Assembly (NCBI GenBank): GCA_020723465.1
Contig: DYIW01000014.1
Span: 1-37,500, forward strand
Length of the DNA stretch: 37,500 nt
Direction: 5' to 3'
Source: Phycisphaera mikurensis
Lineage (GTDB): Bacteria > Planctomycetota > B15-G4 > JADJEK01
Shown here: positions 28,579-36,513 of the stretch, piece by piece
How the letters are laid out: every line of letters starts with the position of its first letter
Position numbering within the stretch: position 1 is the stretch's first letter
The notes under the pieces: generated by a model
Database searches by the model: none
Seen by the model: only the letters and a program-made list of their open reading frames with translations
What the model was told of the DNA's origin: nothing
Made by a program: the position numbers and the translations under genes

Positions 28579-29241
28579 TCATGCCCGCGCCTCGCCGATC
28601 CTCTCGGGCAGGACCAGGCGCAGCACGCCCGCCTCCCGGTCCAGGAGGACGCGGGCCTGGAGCGCCTGCTTCAGCAGCTCCACGCTCGGCGACTCGAAGA
28701 TGCCGCGGAAGCCGGCAGGCAGGCCGTGCACGGAGATGGACACTCCGTCCGCGCCGCGCTCCACGCCGACCTTGACCTCTCCGTCCGGTCCGACCGCCCG
28801 GAAGGCCGCGTCCAACGCGCGAAACAGCAGATCGTGCAGCAGCAGCGGCCGCGTGTGGATGCGCGGGTGCTCGCCGGCGCTCGGCAGGCGCGTGATGCCG
28901 CTGCAGTAGGCCAGGCAGCGCCCGAGGCTGGACACGACCGCCACCGCCTCCTCCACGTCCACGTCCGCGACCGGCTGGTCGCCGCTGTGAGCCAGCTTGT
29001 TCAGGAGCTGCACCACCTGGAAGCCGCGCTGGATCTCCTCGACGATCGTCTCCCCGAGCGTGCCGAGCTCCTTCAGGTCCATGCGCCGCGGCTCGCGCTC
29101 GGCCAGGGCCACCAGGTCGCCGAGCAGGCCGGCTGTCTCCGAGACCGTCGCCATCACGTTCTTGATGCTGTGCGAGATGACCGCCGTGGCCTTGCCCAGG
29201 AAGAGTAGTCCCTCCCCCTCCGCGCCTGGCGCCGCGCTCAT
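28579..29241 (-). CDS. Kinase-like or phosphotransferase protein with His-box and degenerate ATPase part
   Basis: A 220-residue protein. Residues 14-90 look like a dimerisation/His-phosphotransfer helical pair, with His24 in VISHSIKNVMATV, the HxxKN form of the H-box. The rest (about 130-215) resembles a HATPase fold in pattern (PLLLHDLLFRALDAAFRAVG) but lacks a clear N-box Asn, DxGxG, or GxGxG motifs, so it may be catalytically dead. Proteins of this build (Spo0B, ChpT) act as phosphotransferases between receivers. It is translationally coupled to the receiver gene upstream (ATGA overlap at 29238-29241), and a receiver gene follows after 72 bp. Confidence 0.78.
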   Translation of the reverse strand: MSAAPGAEGEGLLFLGKATAVISHSIKNVMATVSETAGLLGDLVALAEREPRRMDLKELGTLGETIVEEIQRGFQVVQLLNKLAHSGDQPVADVDVEEAVAVVSSLGRCLAYCSGITRLPSAGEHPRIHTRPLLLHDLLFRALDAAFRAVGPDGEVKVGVERGADGVSISVHGLPAGFRGIFESPSVELLKQALQARVLLDREAGVLRLVLPERIGEARA

Positions 29242-29618
29242 CGCCCGTCCTCGCTGGGCCGCGCGCGCCCGGCGACGGCCTGGTGCAGCACGGCGATGAG
29301 GTCCTCGATCTTCAGGGGCTTGGGCAGATAGAACGACGCCTCCGCGGAGCCCACCTGGAAATCGCCCTCGGAACCATGACCGGTGAGGAAGATGAACTTC
29401 ATGCCGCCGCGCAGGCTCTCCAGCCGCCTCCTCAGTTCGATGCCGCCGAGGCCGGGCATCTTGACGTCCAGGACCACGACATCGTACCCGGAGCTCGACA
29501 CGCGCTCCACCGCCGCCTCGCCGCTGAACACGCAGTCGGCGTCGATCCCCCTGAGCCGCAGCCGCGTCGCCAGGAAGGTCACGAACTTCTGCTCGTCATC
29601 GACCAACAGCACTCTCAT
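29238..29618 (-). CDS. Response regulator, single receiver domain (126 aa)
   Basis: Single receiver domain. Asp7 and Asp8 form the acidic pocket, Asp51 in VVVLDVKMP is the phosphoacceptor, Thr in FIFLTGH and Lys in LPKPLK complete the site. ATG 29618 is used because it begins MRVLLVDDE; the longer in-frame reading up to 29762 has no receiver-like sequence and overlaps the histidine kinase. The gene overlaps the kinase stop by 23 bp and the next gene by 4 bp. Such stand-alone receivers usually pass phosphate along a relay. Confidence 0.95.
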   Translation of the reverse strand: MRVLLVDDEQKFVTFLATRLRLRGIDADCVFSGEAAVERVSSSGYDVVVLDVKMPGLGGIELRRRLESLRGGMKFIFLTGHGSEGDFQVGSAEASFYLPKPLKIEDLIAVLHQAVAGRARPSEDGR

Positions 29619-31395
29619 GGGCACTGGCCTCCTGAACGCGCGTGGGCAGGAGAATCGTGACGGTGGTGCCGACCCCGACCTGGCTCTCGACGCTGATCCG
29701 TCCCTTGAGCTTGCGCACCAGCCCGTAGGTAATGGACAGGCCCAGTCCGGTTCCGGCCCCACGGCCCTTGGTGGTGAAGAAAGGCTCGAAGATCTTGCCG
29801 AGGTGCGCCGGCGGGATACCGCACCCCGTGTCGCTGACGGCGATGCGCACCAGGCCGTCCTCCGTTGAATCGATGGACACGGTCACGGCGCCGTCCTTGG
29901 TCATGGCCTGGAAGGCGTTGTTCAACAGGTTGAACAGCACCTGCTGCAGCTTGCCGCGATCGGAGACGATCTCCAGGCCCTCCTCGGGAGCCTCCAGGCG
30001 CACGGCGATGTTGCGGTAGCCGGCCTCCTTGCGGAAGAAGCTGAGGATCTCCTCGGCGACGCGGGCGACGCGCACGGGCTCGGAAGAGACGTCGACCTGG
30101 CGGGCGAAGCTCAGGAGCTGCCGCGTGATCAGACCGCATCTCTCCACGCATTCCAGGATGGAGTCGAGGTGCTCCTTGAACTCCACCCCCGGCGCGCCGG
30201 CGCGAAGGACGGGCTCGCCGCCGGCCTGCTCGAGCGTCAGCACGTCCCGCATGTAGCCGGCCTCCTCGTTGATCACCGCCAGCGGGTTGTTGATCTCGTG
30301 TGCGACCCCGGCCGCGAGACGGCCGAGGGAGGCCAGCCTCCCGGCCTCCTCCAGCCCGAGCATGGTCTGTCCCCGGGCGCGATCGGCGCGGTACAACTGG
30401 TTGATCATGTAGGTCGAGGTGAGCGCAACGATCAGGAAGATGCCGAGGATGCTCAGGGCGAGGAAGAGCGCGCTCGCCACGCCCACGCCGAGGAGCGACT
30501 CCATCATCTCGGCTTCGCGGCGTACCAGCAGCAGCACGAAGGGGGTCTCGCCGTACTTGGTCTCGATGAAGGCGTAGCCGAGGAGCGCCCGCTCGCCCTG
30601 AGGATCGAGCATGCTCTGCGCCTGCGTGCGCGGCGAGTAGGGCGGCACCTCGATGGCGGCCTTCTGCAGCACCTGGCCGAAGAGCAGCGAGGAAGACTGG
30701 ATCACCCCGGCGCGGTTCACCAGGAAGACGTCGTCGTGCACCGCCAGCTTGACCGTCTCCAGCGCGGCGATCAGGCGCTCGGTGTCGAGGGTGGCGCGCA
30801 GCACGCGCACCGGCCCCTGTTCCGGCGCCGAGCGCACCGCGATCACGATGTGAGGAACGCCACGGTAGCCTTCGAACACGTCGCTGATGTAGATGCCGCG
30901 GGCGAGGCAGCGCTCGAACCACTCGTGGCGGCTGTAGTCCCTGCCCGCCAGGTCGTAGGGACCGCTGTAGGCCACCTGGATGCCGCCGGCGTCCACCACG
31001 CCCAGGTCGGAGAAGCCGCCGAAGCCGAGCTTGAGGTGCTCCAAGACGCTGGCAAGCTGCTGCGGATCCAAGATCCAGTCCTGCCGGAACTCGCGCCCGG
31101 TGAAGTCGAGGGCGTCCAGACGCTCCTCGAGGAAGTGCGCCACGGAACGGCGCGCGTTCGAGGCGAGACGCACGGTGCGCAGCTCGCGCTCGACGCGCAC
31201 CGCGTCCTTCGTCAGCCGGTTGTGCAGCACGCTCAGCACGACCAGGGGCGCCACGGACGCGATCGCGAGCACCAGGATGGTCGTGAGCCACAGCCGCCGG
31301 TAGTTGACGAAGGCCTGGTAGGGCGAGGTCTCGGCGTTGACGCGCCAGAAGCGCGGCCAGAGAGAGGACAGCAGCCCGCCGATCGCCTCGAACAT
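29596..31395 (-). CDS. Membrane-bound Cache-type sensor histidine kinase
   Basis: A 599-residue kinase. Two membrane helices at about residues 36-58 and 300-328 flank a periplasmic domain of about 240 residues whose pattern, including GGFSDLGVVDAGG, RDYSRHEWFERCLA and GVPHIVIAVRS, fits a double Cache (dCache) ligand sensor. The cytoplasmic part has a HisKA domain with His366 in GVAHEINNPLA, then a complete HATPase: N-box QVLFNLLNNAFQAM, G1 SDTGCGI, F-box region FEPFFTTK and G2 GTGLGLSI. It should autophosphorylate on His366. GGGAAGG lies 6 bp before ATG 31395, which shares one base with the stop of the upstream receiver gene; a GTG three bases earlier is an alternative. Confidence 0.95.
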   Translation of the reverse strand: MFEAIGGLLSSLWPRFWRVNAETSPYQAFVNYRRLWLTTILVLAIASVAPLVVLSVLHNRLTKDAVRVERELRTVRLASNARRSVAHFLEERLDALDFTGREFRQDWILDPQQLASVLEHLKLGFGGFSDLGVVDAGGIQVAYSGPYDLAGRDYSRHEWFERCLARGIYISDVFEGYRGVPHIVIAVRSAPEQGPVRVLRATLDTERLIAALETVKLAVHDDVFLVNRAGVIQSSSLLFGQVLQKAAIEVPPYSPRTQAQSMLDPQGERALLGYAFIETKYGETPFVLLLVRREAEMMESLLGVGVASALFLALSILGIFLIVALTSTYMINQLYRADRARGQTMLGLEEAGRLASLGRLAAGVAHEINNPLAVINEEAGYMRDVLTLEQAGGEPVLRAGAPGVEFKEHLDSILECVERCGLITRQLLSFARQVDVSSEPVRVARVAEEILSFFRKEAGYRNIAVRLEAPEEGLEIVSDRGKLQQVLFNLLNNAFQAMTKDGAVTVSIDSTEDGLVRIAVSDTGCGIPPAHLGKIFEPFFTTKGRGAGTGLGLSITYGLVRKLKGRISVESQVGVGTTVTILLPTRVQEASAHESAVGR

Positions 31396-31772
31396 CACCG
31401 TCCTTCCCCGCCGCCCTCGAGCAGGGCGAGCAGCTCGGGCAGCGCCACGGGCTTGCGCAGGAAGGCTTTGGCGCCCAGGCGCAGGCAGACGCGCCGGTCC
31501 CGCTCATCGCCGTGCGCGGTCATGATGATCACCCTGAGAGCCGGGCGCGCGGCGAGCGCCCGGCTCAGGACCTGCATGCCGTGGATGTCGGGCAGGCGCA
31601 GGTCGAGGAGCACCGCGTCGAACGGCCGCTTCTCCAGAAAGGCCAGCGCCGACAAGCCGTCGAACGCCATGCAGCAGGAGAAGCCCCTCAGCTCCAGTCT
31701 CTTCGCCAGGGCGGCCGTGAAGCGGCGCTCGTCGTCGACGATCAGAATGGAACGGCGTGACTCATCTTGCAT
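31395..31772 (-). CDS. Response regulator, single receiver domain (125 aa)
   Basis: First gene of the signalling locus. Single receiver domain with Asp13 and Asp14 in LIVDDE, phosphoacceptor Asp57 in VLLDLRLP, Thr in IIMTAH and Lys in LRKPVA. There is no output domain. ATG 31772 is chosen because it is preceded by GAGG about 6 bp upstream and begins immediately before the domain; the longer reading from 31859 has a tail without homology. It ends one base into the kinase start, indicating coupled translation. Confidence 0.95.
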   Translation of the reverse strand: MQDESRRSILIVDDERRFTAALAKRLELRGFSCCMAFDGLSALAFLEKRPFDAVLLDLRLPDIHGMQVLSRALAARPALRVIIMTAHGDERDRRVCLRLGAKAFLRKPVALPELLALLEGGGEGR

Positions 31773-31796
31773 CAAGAGCCTCTGCCTCGAGGCCCC

Positions 31797-31802
31797 ATTG
31801 TA
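31797..31802 (-). promoter_or_regulatory. Possible -10 element of the signalling locus
   Basis: TACAAT on the minus strand matches the -10 consensus at five of six positions and lies 25 bp upstream of the receiver start at 31772. No good -35 box was seen 16-18 bp upstream. Confidence 0.35.
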
Positions 31803-31916
31803 GGAGCCGGCCCCGGCCGCAGGCTGCATTTCGAACGAGGAGGCCGGCGCGAGCGGCACGCGCCCGCCGCGCCGGCCCCCCTTCGATGCTTCTTCGGTCG
31901 CGCCCGCGTGCCGCGC

Positions 31917-33134
31917 CTACTGGTTCACTTCCAGCAGAATCGGGTTGCTGATGCGGCCGGAGGCCACGTCGAGGACCTGCATGGCCACGTCGTAGGCGCT
32001 GCCACCGCCCGTGGGCGCCGTGCCGGTGTACACGCCCGCGCCCGCGCCGTCGCTCACCCCGAGCAGCGCCGGGGCGTTCTGGATGCCGGCCAGGAACAGT
32101 GGATCGAACGTCTCCAGGGCGAGCACGCCGAACCCGGGGAGCGCCAGCCCGGACCCCGCGGGGCGGGCCACGCCCGAGACCACCAGGAGGAAGGGGCTCG
32201 CCGGCGTCAGGCCGGTCACGCTCACGGCGAGCGGATCGCCGCCCTGCGCCTGGATGAAGTCCAACTCCAGGCAGGGGAACGGCAGCCCGTCGCACAGCGC
32301 CAGGGCGTCCGCCTCGACGTCGTTGCCGAAGCCGAGCGCCGCCTCGACCAGACCGGCGTAAACCGTGCCGCCCCCGGCCGTGGAGAACACGGTGGCGTCA
32401 TGCGCCGACGGGCTCTGCACCATGAACAGAACATCGCTGTTCAGGCACTCCAGCCCGCGCACGTCGCCGATGACGCTGCTGCCGCCCATGGCCTTCTGCG
32501 CCATGACCTCGACCTGCGCCTCGGTGTAGAGGACGCTGGCCTGGGTCCCCCCCGCGGGCAGGGCCAGGACCGAACCGTCCTGCACGATGACGCTGTTCGG
32601 CCCGGTGGCCTCGTCCTCGGCCAGGCTGAAGAGCAGGGTCCCGTCCGGCGCCAGCGCCATGCCGTCGACGTCGACGTTGCCGTCGTTGGCGGCCACGGCG
32701 GCGACCAGGAACGTCTCGGAGAAGACCACCTCCACGCCGCCGTTGACCCCGCCCGGGGTGAAGCGCAGCACGTCCCCGTCCTTCAGTCCGGACTGGTCGG
32801 TGAGCAGCGAGAAGTACACTCCGGCGATCATGGGCTGGCCGCTCGCCACGGGCACGATCTCGAGCGCGTCGATGTCGTTCGGCTCATCCATCAGGCCGTC
32901 GCCGTTCCGGTCGCCCAGGTAGAAGGCGAGCGTCTGGTCGTTGAGGAAGAAGCGCGGCGGCGCCCCCGAGGAGTCGACCAGCACCAGCTCCTCGTCCTCG
33001 GCGCTCCCGCCGGGCAGCGCGCCCGGACCGGACAGGGAAAGCACGGCCCGGCCGCCGCTCTGGGCCAGGGCCGCGCCGCACAGCAACACAAAGGAGACCG
33101 CCACCAGGCGCGATCGTCCGCACACTCCGCTCAT
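31917..33134 (-). CDS. Exported protein of unknown function (405 aa)
   Basis: Secreted protein with a signal peptide (LVAVSFVLLCGAALA-QSG). The mature part contains repeated beta-strand-rich segments and a Ca-binding-like loop DRNGDGLMDEPNDIDAL, which has the D-x-N-G-D-x-x-D pattern seen in dockerin or EF-hand-like loops. The remainder includes NDVEADALALCDG, SPFLLVVSGVARPAGSG and ILLEVNQ, and its overall character suggests an extracellular beta-propeller or adhesin-like fold, but no family is certain. ATG 33134 has AGGAGG 5 bp upstream, a near-perfect ribosome-binding site. It lies 72 bp downstream of the ligase gene and 144 bp before the signalling locus's first gene. Confidence 0.85.
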   Translation of the reverse strand: MSGVCGRSRLVAVSFVLLCGAALAQSGGRAVLSLSGPGALPGGSAEDEELVLVDSSGAPPRFFLNDQTLAFYLGDRNGDGLMDEPNDIDALEIVPVASGQPMIAGVYFSLLTDQSGLKDGDVLRFTPGGVNGGVEVVFSETFLVAAVAANDGNVDVDGMALAPDGTLLFSLAEDEATGPNSVIVQDGSVLALPAGGTQASVLYTEAQVEVMAQKAMGGSSVIGDVRGLECLNSDVLFMVQSPSAHDATVFSTAGGGTVYAGLVEAALGFGNDVEADALALCDGLPFPCLELDFIQAQGGDPLAVSVTGLTPASPFLLVVSGVARPAGSGLALPGFGVLALETFDPLFLAGIQNAPALLGVSDGAGAGVYTGTAPTGGGSAYDVAMQVLDVASGRISNPILLEVNQ

Positions 33135-33157
33135 CGGAACCTCCTGCATTGTCGCGT

Positions 33158-33180
33158 GCCAGCCACCATCGGCTGGCCGC
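33158..33180. other. Small hairpin between the ligase and the exported-protein gene
   Basis: On the minus strand GCCAGCC and GGCTGGC can pair as a 7-bp stem with a 6-nt loop. It lies between the two genes and may be an attenuator or terminator, though no U-tract is present. Confidence 0.3.
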
Positions 33181-33206
33181 GGCAAGACGGAGGGTGAAGC
33201 CGGAGG

Positions 33207-34481
33207 TTACAGCGGATCCGGAAAAGCGATGAACTCGTCGATGCTCTGCGCGCCGCAGACCAGCATGAGCAGGCGATCGAAGCCGAGCGCCGCGCCGGCC
33301 GCCGGCGGCATGCCGCGCTCCAGGGCGGCGAGGAAGCGCTCCGGGAACGGGCCGGGGTCGAGCCCGGCCGCGCGCTTCCGCGCGCGCTCCTGCTCGAAGC
33401 GGCGGCGCTGCTCCAGCGGGTCGTTCAGCTCGACGAAGGCGTTGGCCAGCTCGATGCCCAGGGCATAGCACTCGAAGCGCAGGCAGACGCGCGGGTCCTC
33501 CGGGTCCAGGCGCGCGAGCGCGGCCATGCGCGCCGGGTAGCCCGCGAGGATCGTCGGGCGCACGCGTCCCAGGCCAGGCTCCACGCGCTCGAGCAGCAGG
33601 CGGAAGAAGAGCGACTCCCCGTCCTCGCCGCGCCGCACGGCGAAGCCGGCGCGCCGCGCCGCGCGGCGAAAGCTCACCTCGTCGCCGTCGAGGAAGGGCT
33701 CGAGGTCGATGCGGGCGTGACGCGCAAAGGCCTCGCGCACGCTGAGTCGCTCGAAGGGGGGCGCGAGCGGCAGCTCGGCGCCGCCGTGCCGCAGCACGGC
33801 TCGCCCGGTCACGCTCTGCGCGCAGTGCGCGAGCAGCTCTTCCAGGTCCCGGACGAGCGCGTCTCCCCCCTCGTAGGCCCGATACCACTCGAGCAGCGTG
33901 AACTCCGGATGATGCAGCGGCGAGCGCTCGCCCAGCCCGGAGCGGAAGCAGTGCGACAGCTCGTAGATGCGCTCGAAGCCGGCCGCGAGCAGGCGCTTCA
34001 TGCGCAGCTCCGGTGAGGTGATGAGCGCGCGCCCGCCGCAAAAGATCGGTTCGAGGGTGGGCTCCTGCCCCGGCTCGTCCACGAGCTGGCCGGTCTCGAC
34101 CTCGAGGAAGCCGCGCTCGTCGAAGAAGGCGCGCACGGCCCGGGCGCAGAGCGCGCGCCGTTCGAGCGCGCGCCGGAACGCCGCGCTGGAGAGGCGCCGC
34201 TGCTCGGCGTCGGCGCAGGGGTCGCGCGTGGGCCGCACCAGGACGCGCGCCTCCTCCACCAGCAGCAGACCCGGCGCCGCGGCGCGGCCCTGGAGCACCG
34301 CCAGGTCGCCGCGCCGCAGGTCGGCGCCAGGATCGGCGCGGAAGCGGCAGCGGCCCGAGGCGTCGGCGATGCGGCCGCCAAGAAGCGCCGCGCCGCGCTT
34401 GAGCAGCACGATGCGGCCCGCCACCCGCACGACGGCCTGCGGCGCGCGGCGGCCGAGGTCGGCGATTCGCGTGTCGCGCAT
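33207..34481 (-). CDS. EpmA/GenX-like class II lysyl-type ligase with N-terminal OB-like domain
   Basis: A 424-residue protein related to lysyl-tRNA synthetase. The catalytic part, from about residue 105, has motif 1 FLEVETGQLV, motif 2 IYELSHCFRSG with HHPEFTLLEWYRAYEG, CYALGIELANAFVELNDP and motif 3 ALGFDRLLML. The end FPERFLAALERGMPPAAGAA matches EpmA/GenX, which beta-lysylates elongation factor P. Unlike EpmA (about 325 residues), it has a 95-residue N-terminal extension with the VRVAGRI pattern of an OB fold. It lacks the size of lysyl-tRNA synthetase. No efp gene is in the window, so the substrate is not settled. It starts 21 bp after the asnS stop and is likely in the same transcript. 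Confidence 0.82.
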   Translation of the reverse strand: MRDTRIADLGRRAPQAVVRVAGRIVLLKRGAALLGGRIADASGRCRFRADPGADLRRGDLAVLQGRAAAPGLLLVEEARVLVRPTRDPCADAEQRRLSSAAFRRALERRALCARAVRAFFDERGFLEVETGQLVDEPGQEPTLEPIFCGGRALITSPELRMKRLLAAGFERIYELSHCFRSGLGERSPLHHPEFTLLEWYRAYEGGDALVRDLEELLAHCAQSVTGRAVLRHGGAELPLAPPFERLSVREAFARHARIDLEPFLDGDEVSFRRAARRAGFAVRRGEDGESLFFRLLLERVEPGLGRVRPTILAGYPARMAALARLDPEDPRVCLRFECYALGIELANAFVELNDPLEQRRRFEQERARKRAAGLDPGPFPERFLAALERGMPPAAGAALGFDRLLMLVCGAQSIDEFIAFPDPL

Positions 34482-34502
34482 CTGGCCTGGCCCTCCCGCC
34501 GC

Positions 34503-35807
34503 CTAGGGCGTGATCTTCTCCAGCATCCGCGGGTAGGGAATGCACTCGCGCAGGTGCGGCACGCCGCAGATCCAGGCCGTGGTGCGCTCCACGCCCAGGC
34601 CGAAGCCCGCGTGCGGCACCGAGCCGTAGCGCCTGAGGTCGAGGTACCAGCGGAACGCCTCCTCGGGCAGGCCGTGCGCCTTGATCTGCTCCAGCAGGAA
34701 GCCCAGGTCGGCGGCGCGCTCGGAGCCGCCCACGATCTCGCCGTAGCCCTCGGGCGCGAGCACGTCCACGCACAGCGCCAGCCGGTCGTCCGCCGGGTCG
34801 CGCTTCATGTAGAACGCCTTCACCTGGGCCGGGTAGCGGTGCACCAGCACCGGCCGGTCGAACTGCTCCGAGATCAGGGTCTCGTCGGGCGCGCCGAAGT
34901 CGCCGCCCCACTCGAAGGCCTGGCCCTTGTCCCGCAGCACGGCCACGGCATCGGAGTAGGAAATGCGCGGGAAGGGACGCGCCACGCGCTCCAGGCGCGA
35001 CAGGTCGCGCTCCAGCACCAGCAGCTCGGCGCGGCGGTCCTTCAGCACCTGCTCCACCACGTAGACGATGAACTCCTCGATCAGGTCGAGCAGGCCGTCC
35101 AGCTCGAGGAAGGCCACCTCCGGCTCGACCATCCAGAACTCGGTGAGGTGGCGCCGCGTCTTGGACTTCTCGGCGCGGAAGGTGGGGCCGAAGCAGTAGA
35201 CCTTGCCGAAGGCCATGGCCGAGGCCTCGGCGTAGAGCTGTCCGGACTGCGTGAGGTAGGCGGTATCGCCGAAGTAGTCCACGGGGAAGAGCGTGGTCGT
35301 GCCCTCGCAGGCCGAGGGCGTGAAGATGGGCGAGTCCATGCACACGAAGCCGCGCTGGTCCAGGAAGTCGCGGATCGCCTTGATGACGCGCGCGCGCACG
35401 CGCAGCACCGCGTGCTGGCGGCGCGAGCGCAGCCACAGGTGGCGGTGCTCCATGAGGAAGCCGGTGCCGTGCTCCTTCTTGCCGATCGGGTAGGGCTCGG
35501 CCTCGTGGTGGATGCGCACGCCCGAGGCGTCCAGCTCGAAGCCGCCGCTGGCGCGCGGCTCCGCCTTGCACGTCCCGGCCACCTCGAGCGAGGACTCGAG
35601 CGGCAGCAGGTCGAGGCGGCGGAAGGTCTCGGCGTCGAAGTTGCCCTTGAAGCAGACCGCCTGCACTACGCCCGTGCCGTCGCGCACCTGCAGGAAGTGC
35701 AGCTTGCCGGAGGAGCGGCGGTTCATGAGCCACCCCTTGACCGTGACCGTCTCGCCCGCGTGGCGGCCGAGATCCTCGATGTAGACGTGTCCTGCTGCCG
35801 CCGTCAC
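34503..35807 (-). CDS. asnS: Asparaginyl-tRNA synthetase
   Basis: Charges tRNA-Asn with asparagine. The 434-residue protein has the N-terminal OB anticodon-binding fold ([26 protein letters not shown] in outline) and class II catalytic domain with motif 1 [17 protein letters not shown], motif 2 [24 protein letters not shown], the substrate-contacting [12 protein letters not shown], and motif 3 [15 protein letters not shown]. The pattern EGTTTLF and the TRRHLTEF form are those of asparaginyl rather than aspartyl synthetases. It is slightly shorter than E. coli AsnS (466). GTG start preceded by GAGGAG. It lies 55 bp after the TM/coiled-coil gene and just before the EpmA-like ligase. Confidence 0.96.
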   Translation of the reverse strand: MTAAAGHVYIEDLGRHAGETVTVKGWLMNRRSSGKLHFLQVRDGTGVVQAVCFKGNFDAETFRRLDLLPLESSLEVAGTCKAEPRASGGFELDASGVRIHHEAEPYPIGKKEHGTGFLMEHRHLWLRSRRQHAVLRVRARVIKAIRDFLDQRGFVCMDSPIFTPSACEGTTTLFPVDYFGDTAYLTQSGQLYAEASAMAFGKVYCFGPTFRAEKSKTRRHLTEFWMVEPEVAFLELDGLLDLIEEFIVYVVEQVLKDRRAELLVLERDLSRLERVARPFPRISYSDAVAVLRDKGQAFEWGGDFGAPDETLISEQFDRPVLVHRYPAQVKAFYMKRDPADDRLALCVDVLAPEGYGEIVGGSERAADLGFLLEQIKAHGLPEEAFRWYLDLRRYGSVPHAGFGLGVERTTAWICGVPHLRECIPYPRMLEKITP

Positions 35808-35862
35808 CGGTTACTCCTCGTCCTCTGCCTGCCGGTTCGCTCGCCGCCGTCGCGGCGACGTC

Positions 35863-36375
35863 TCACGGGAACACCTCGTACGACGAGCTGAGCTTCTCGT
35901 CGACGACCCGCCCCTTGTCGATCACGACGTACCCCTTGCGCGTGGTCCCACCCTTCGTCGCCTCCACGTTGACCTGCGCCGGCTCCTCGCCGATGGCCGC
36001 CAGATCGCTGAGAATGCGGATCGACTCGTACCCCAGACCGCGGAAGCGGCGTTCAATCATCTCGTGCAGGCGCACGCTGCGCTCGAGCGACACTTCCGCC
36101 GCCACCAGGTCAAGCCGCTCGGCCAGGACGTCCAGCAGGCGCCTGACCTCGGCCAGCCGCGCCTCGAGCGGCGCGAGGTCCACCTCAGGCAGCTCGATCG
36201 GCGGCGGCGCGGGCCGGCTCAGGGCCTCGCGCACCTCCCGCGCGAGCGCGCCCAGGCTGCGCTCGAACAGGTCGAGCCGCGCGCGCAGCAGCAGGAAGAT
36301 GAGCAGCAGCCCGAAGAGCAACAGCACCGCCACGCCCGCGGTCGCGGCCACGCTGGAGGCGAGGAGCACTTCCAT
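35863..36375 (-). CDS. Membrane-anchored coiled-coil protein of unknown function (170 aa)
   Basis: Begins MEVLLASSVAATAGVAVLLL, with a single membrane helix at about residues 9-30, followed by a predicted coiled coil or long helix (about residues 30-120; ARLDLFERSLGALAREVREA and LAEVRRLLDVLAERLDLV). The C-terminal part (SVRLHEMIERRFRGLGYESIRILSDLAA and GYVVIDKGRVVDE) is compact and may be a small globular domain. No function can be named. ATG 36375 is chosen since it gives the helix near the N-terminus; a longer reading to 36696 overlaps the divergent gene. It has a weak ribosome-binding site. It is the first gene of the minus-strand run towards asnS. Confidence 0.8.
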   Translation of the reverse strand: MEVLLASSVAATAGVAVLLLFGLLLIFLLLRARLDLFERSLGALAREVREALSRPAPPPIELPEVDLAPLEARLAEVRRLLDVLAERLDLVAAEVSLERSVRLHEMIERRFRGLGYESIRILSDLAAIGEEPAQVNVEATKGGTTRKGYVVIDKGRVVDEKLSSSYEVFP

Positions 36376-36480
36376 GGGCCCGATGCTAGGAAGCGCGCCG
36401 CTCCCCGGCAAGCGCTGCGCGGCGCGCCGGCCGCGCGCGTGCGCTTGTGCGGGCGCGTCCCGCTGGTTCGAATGGGGCGC

Positions 36481-36503
36481 GCGGCGGCGGCGCCCGCCGC
36501 CGC
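36481..36503. other. Perfect 10-bp GC hairpin next to the ribosome-binding site
   Basis: GCGGCGGCGG and CCGCCGCCGC pair over 10 bp around a CGC loop, directly followed by AGGAGG (36504-36509). If translation starts at the TTG at 36514, this stem borders the Shine-Dalgarno sequence and could limit initiation. If the ATG at 36472 is used, it is coding. Confidence 0.5.
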
Positions 36504-36513
36504 AGGAGGCGGA

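Noticed and set aside
33207-34481. Lysyl-tRNA synthetase (lysS)
   Set aside because: The catalytic end matches EpmA/GenX more closely and the protein is shorter than LysS (about 500 residues).
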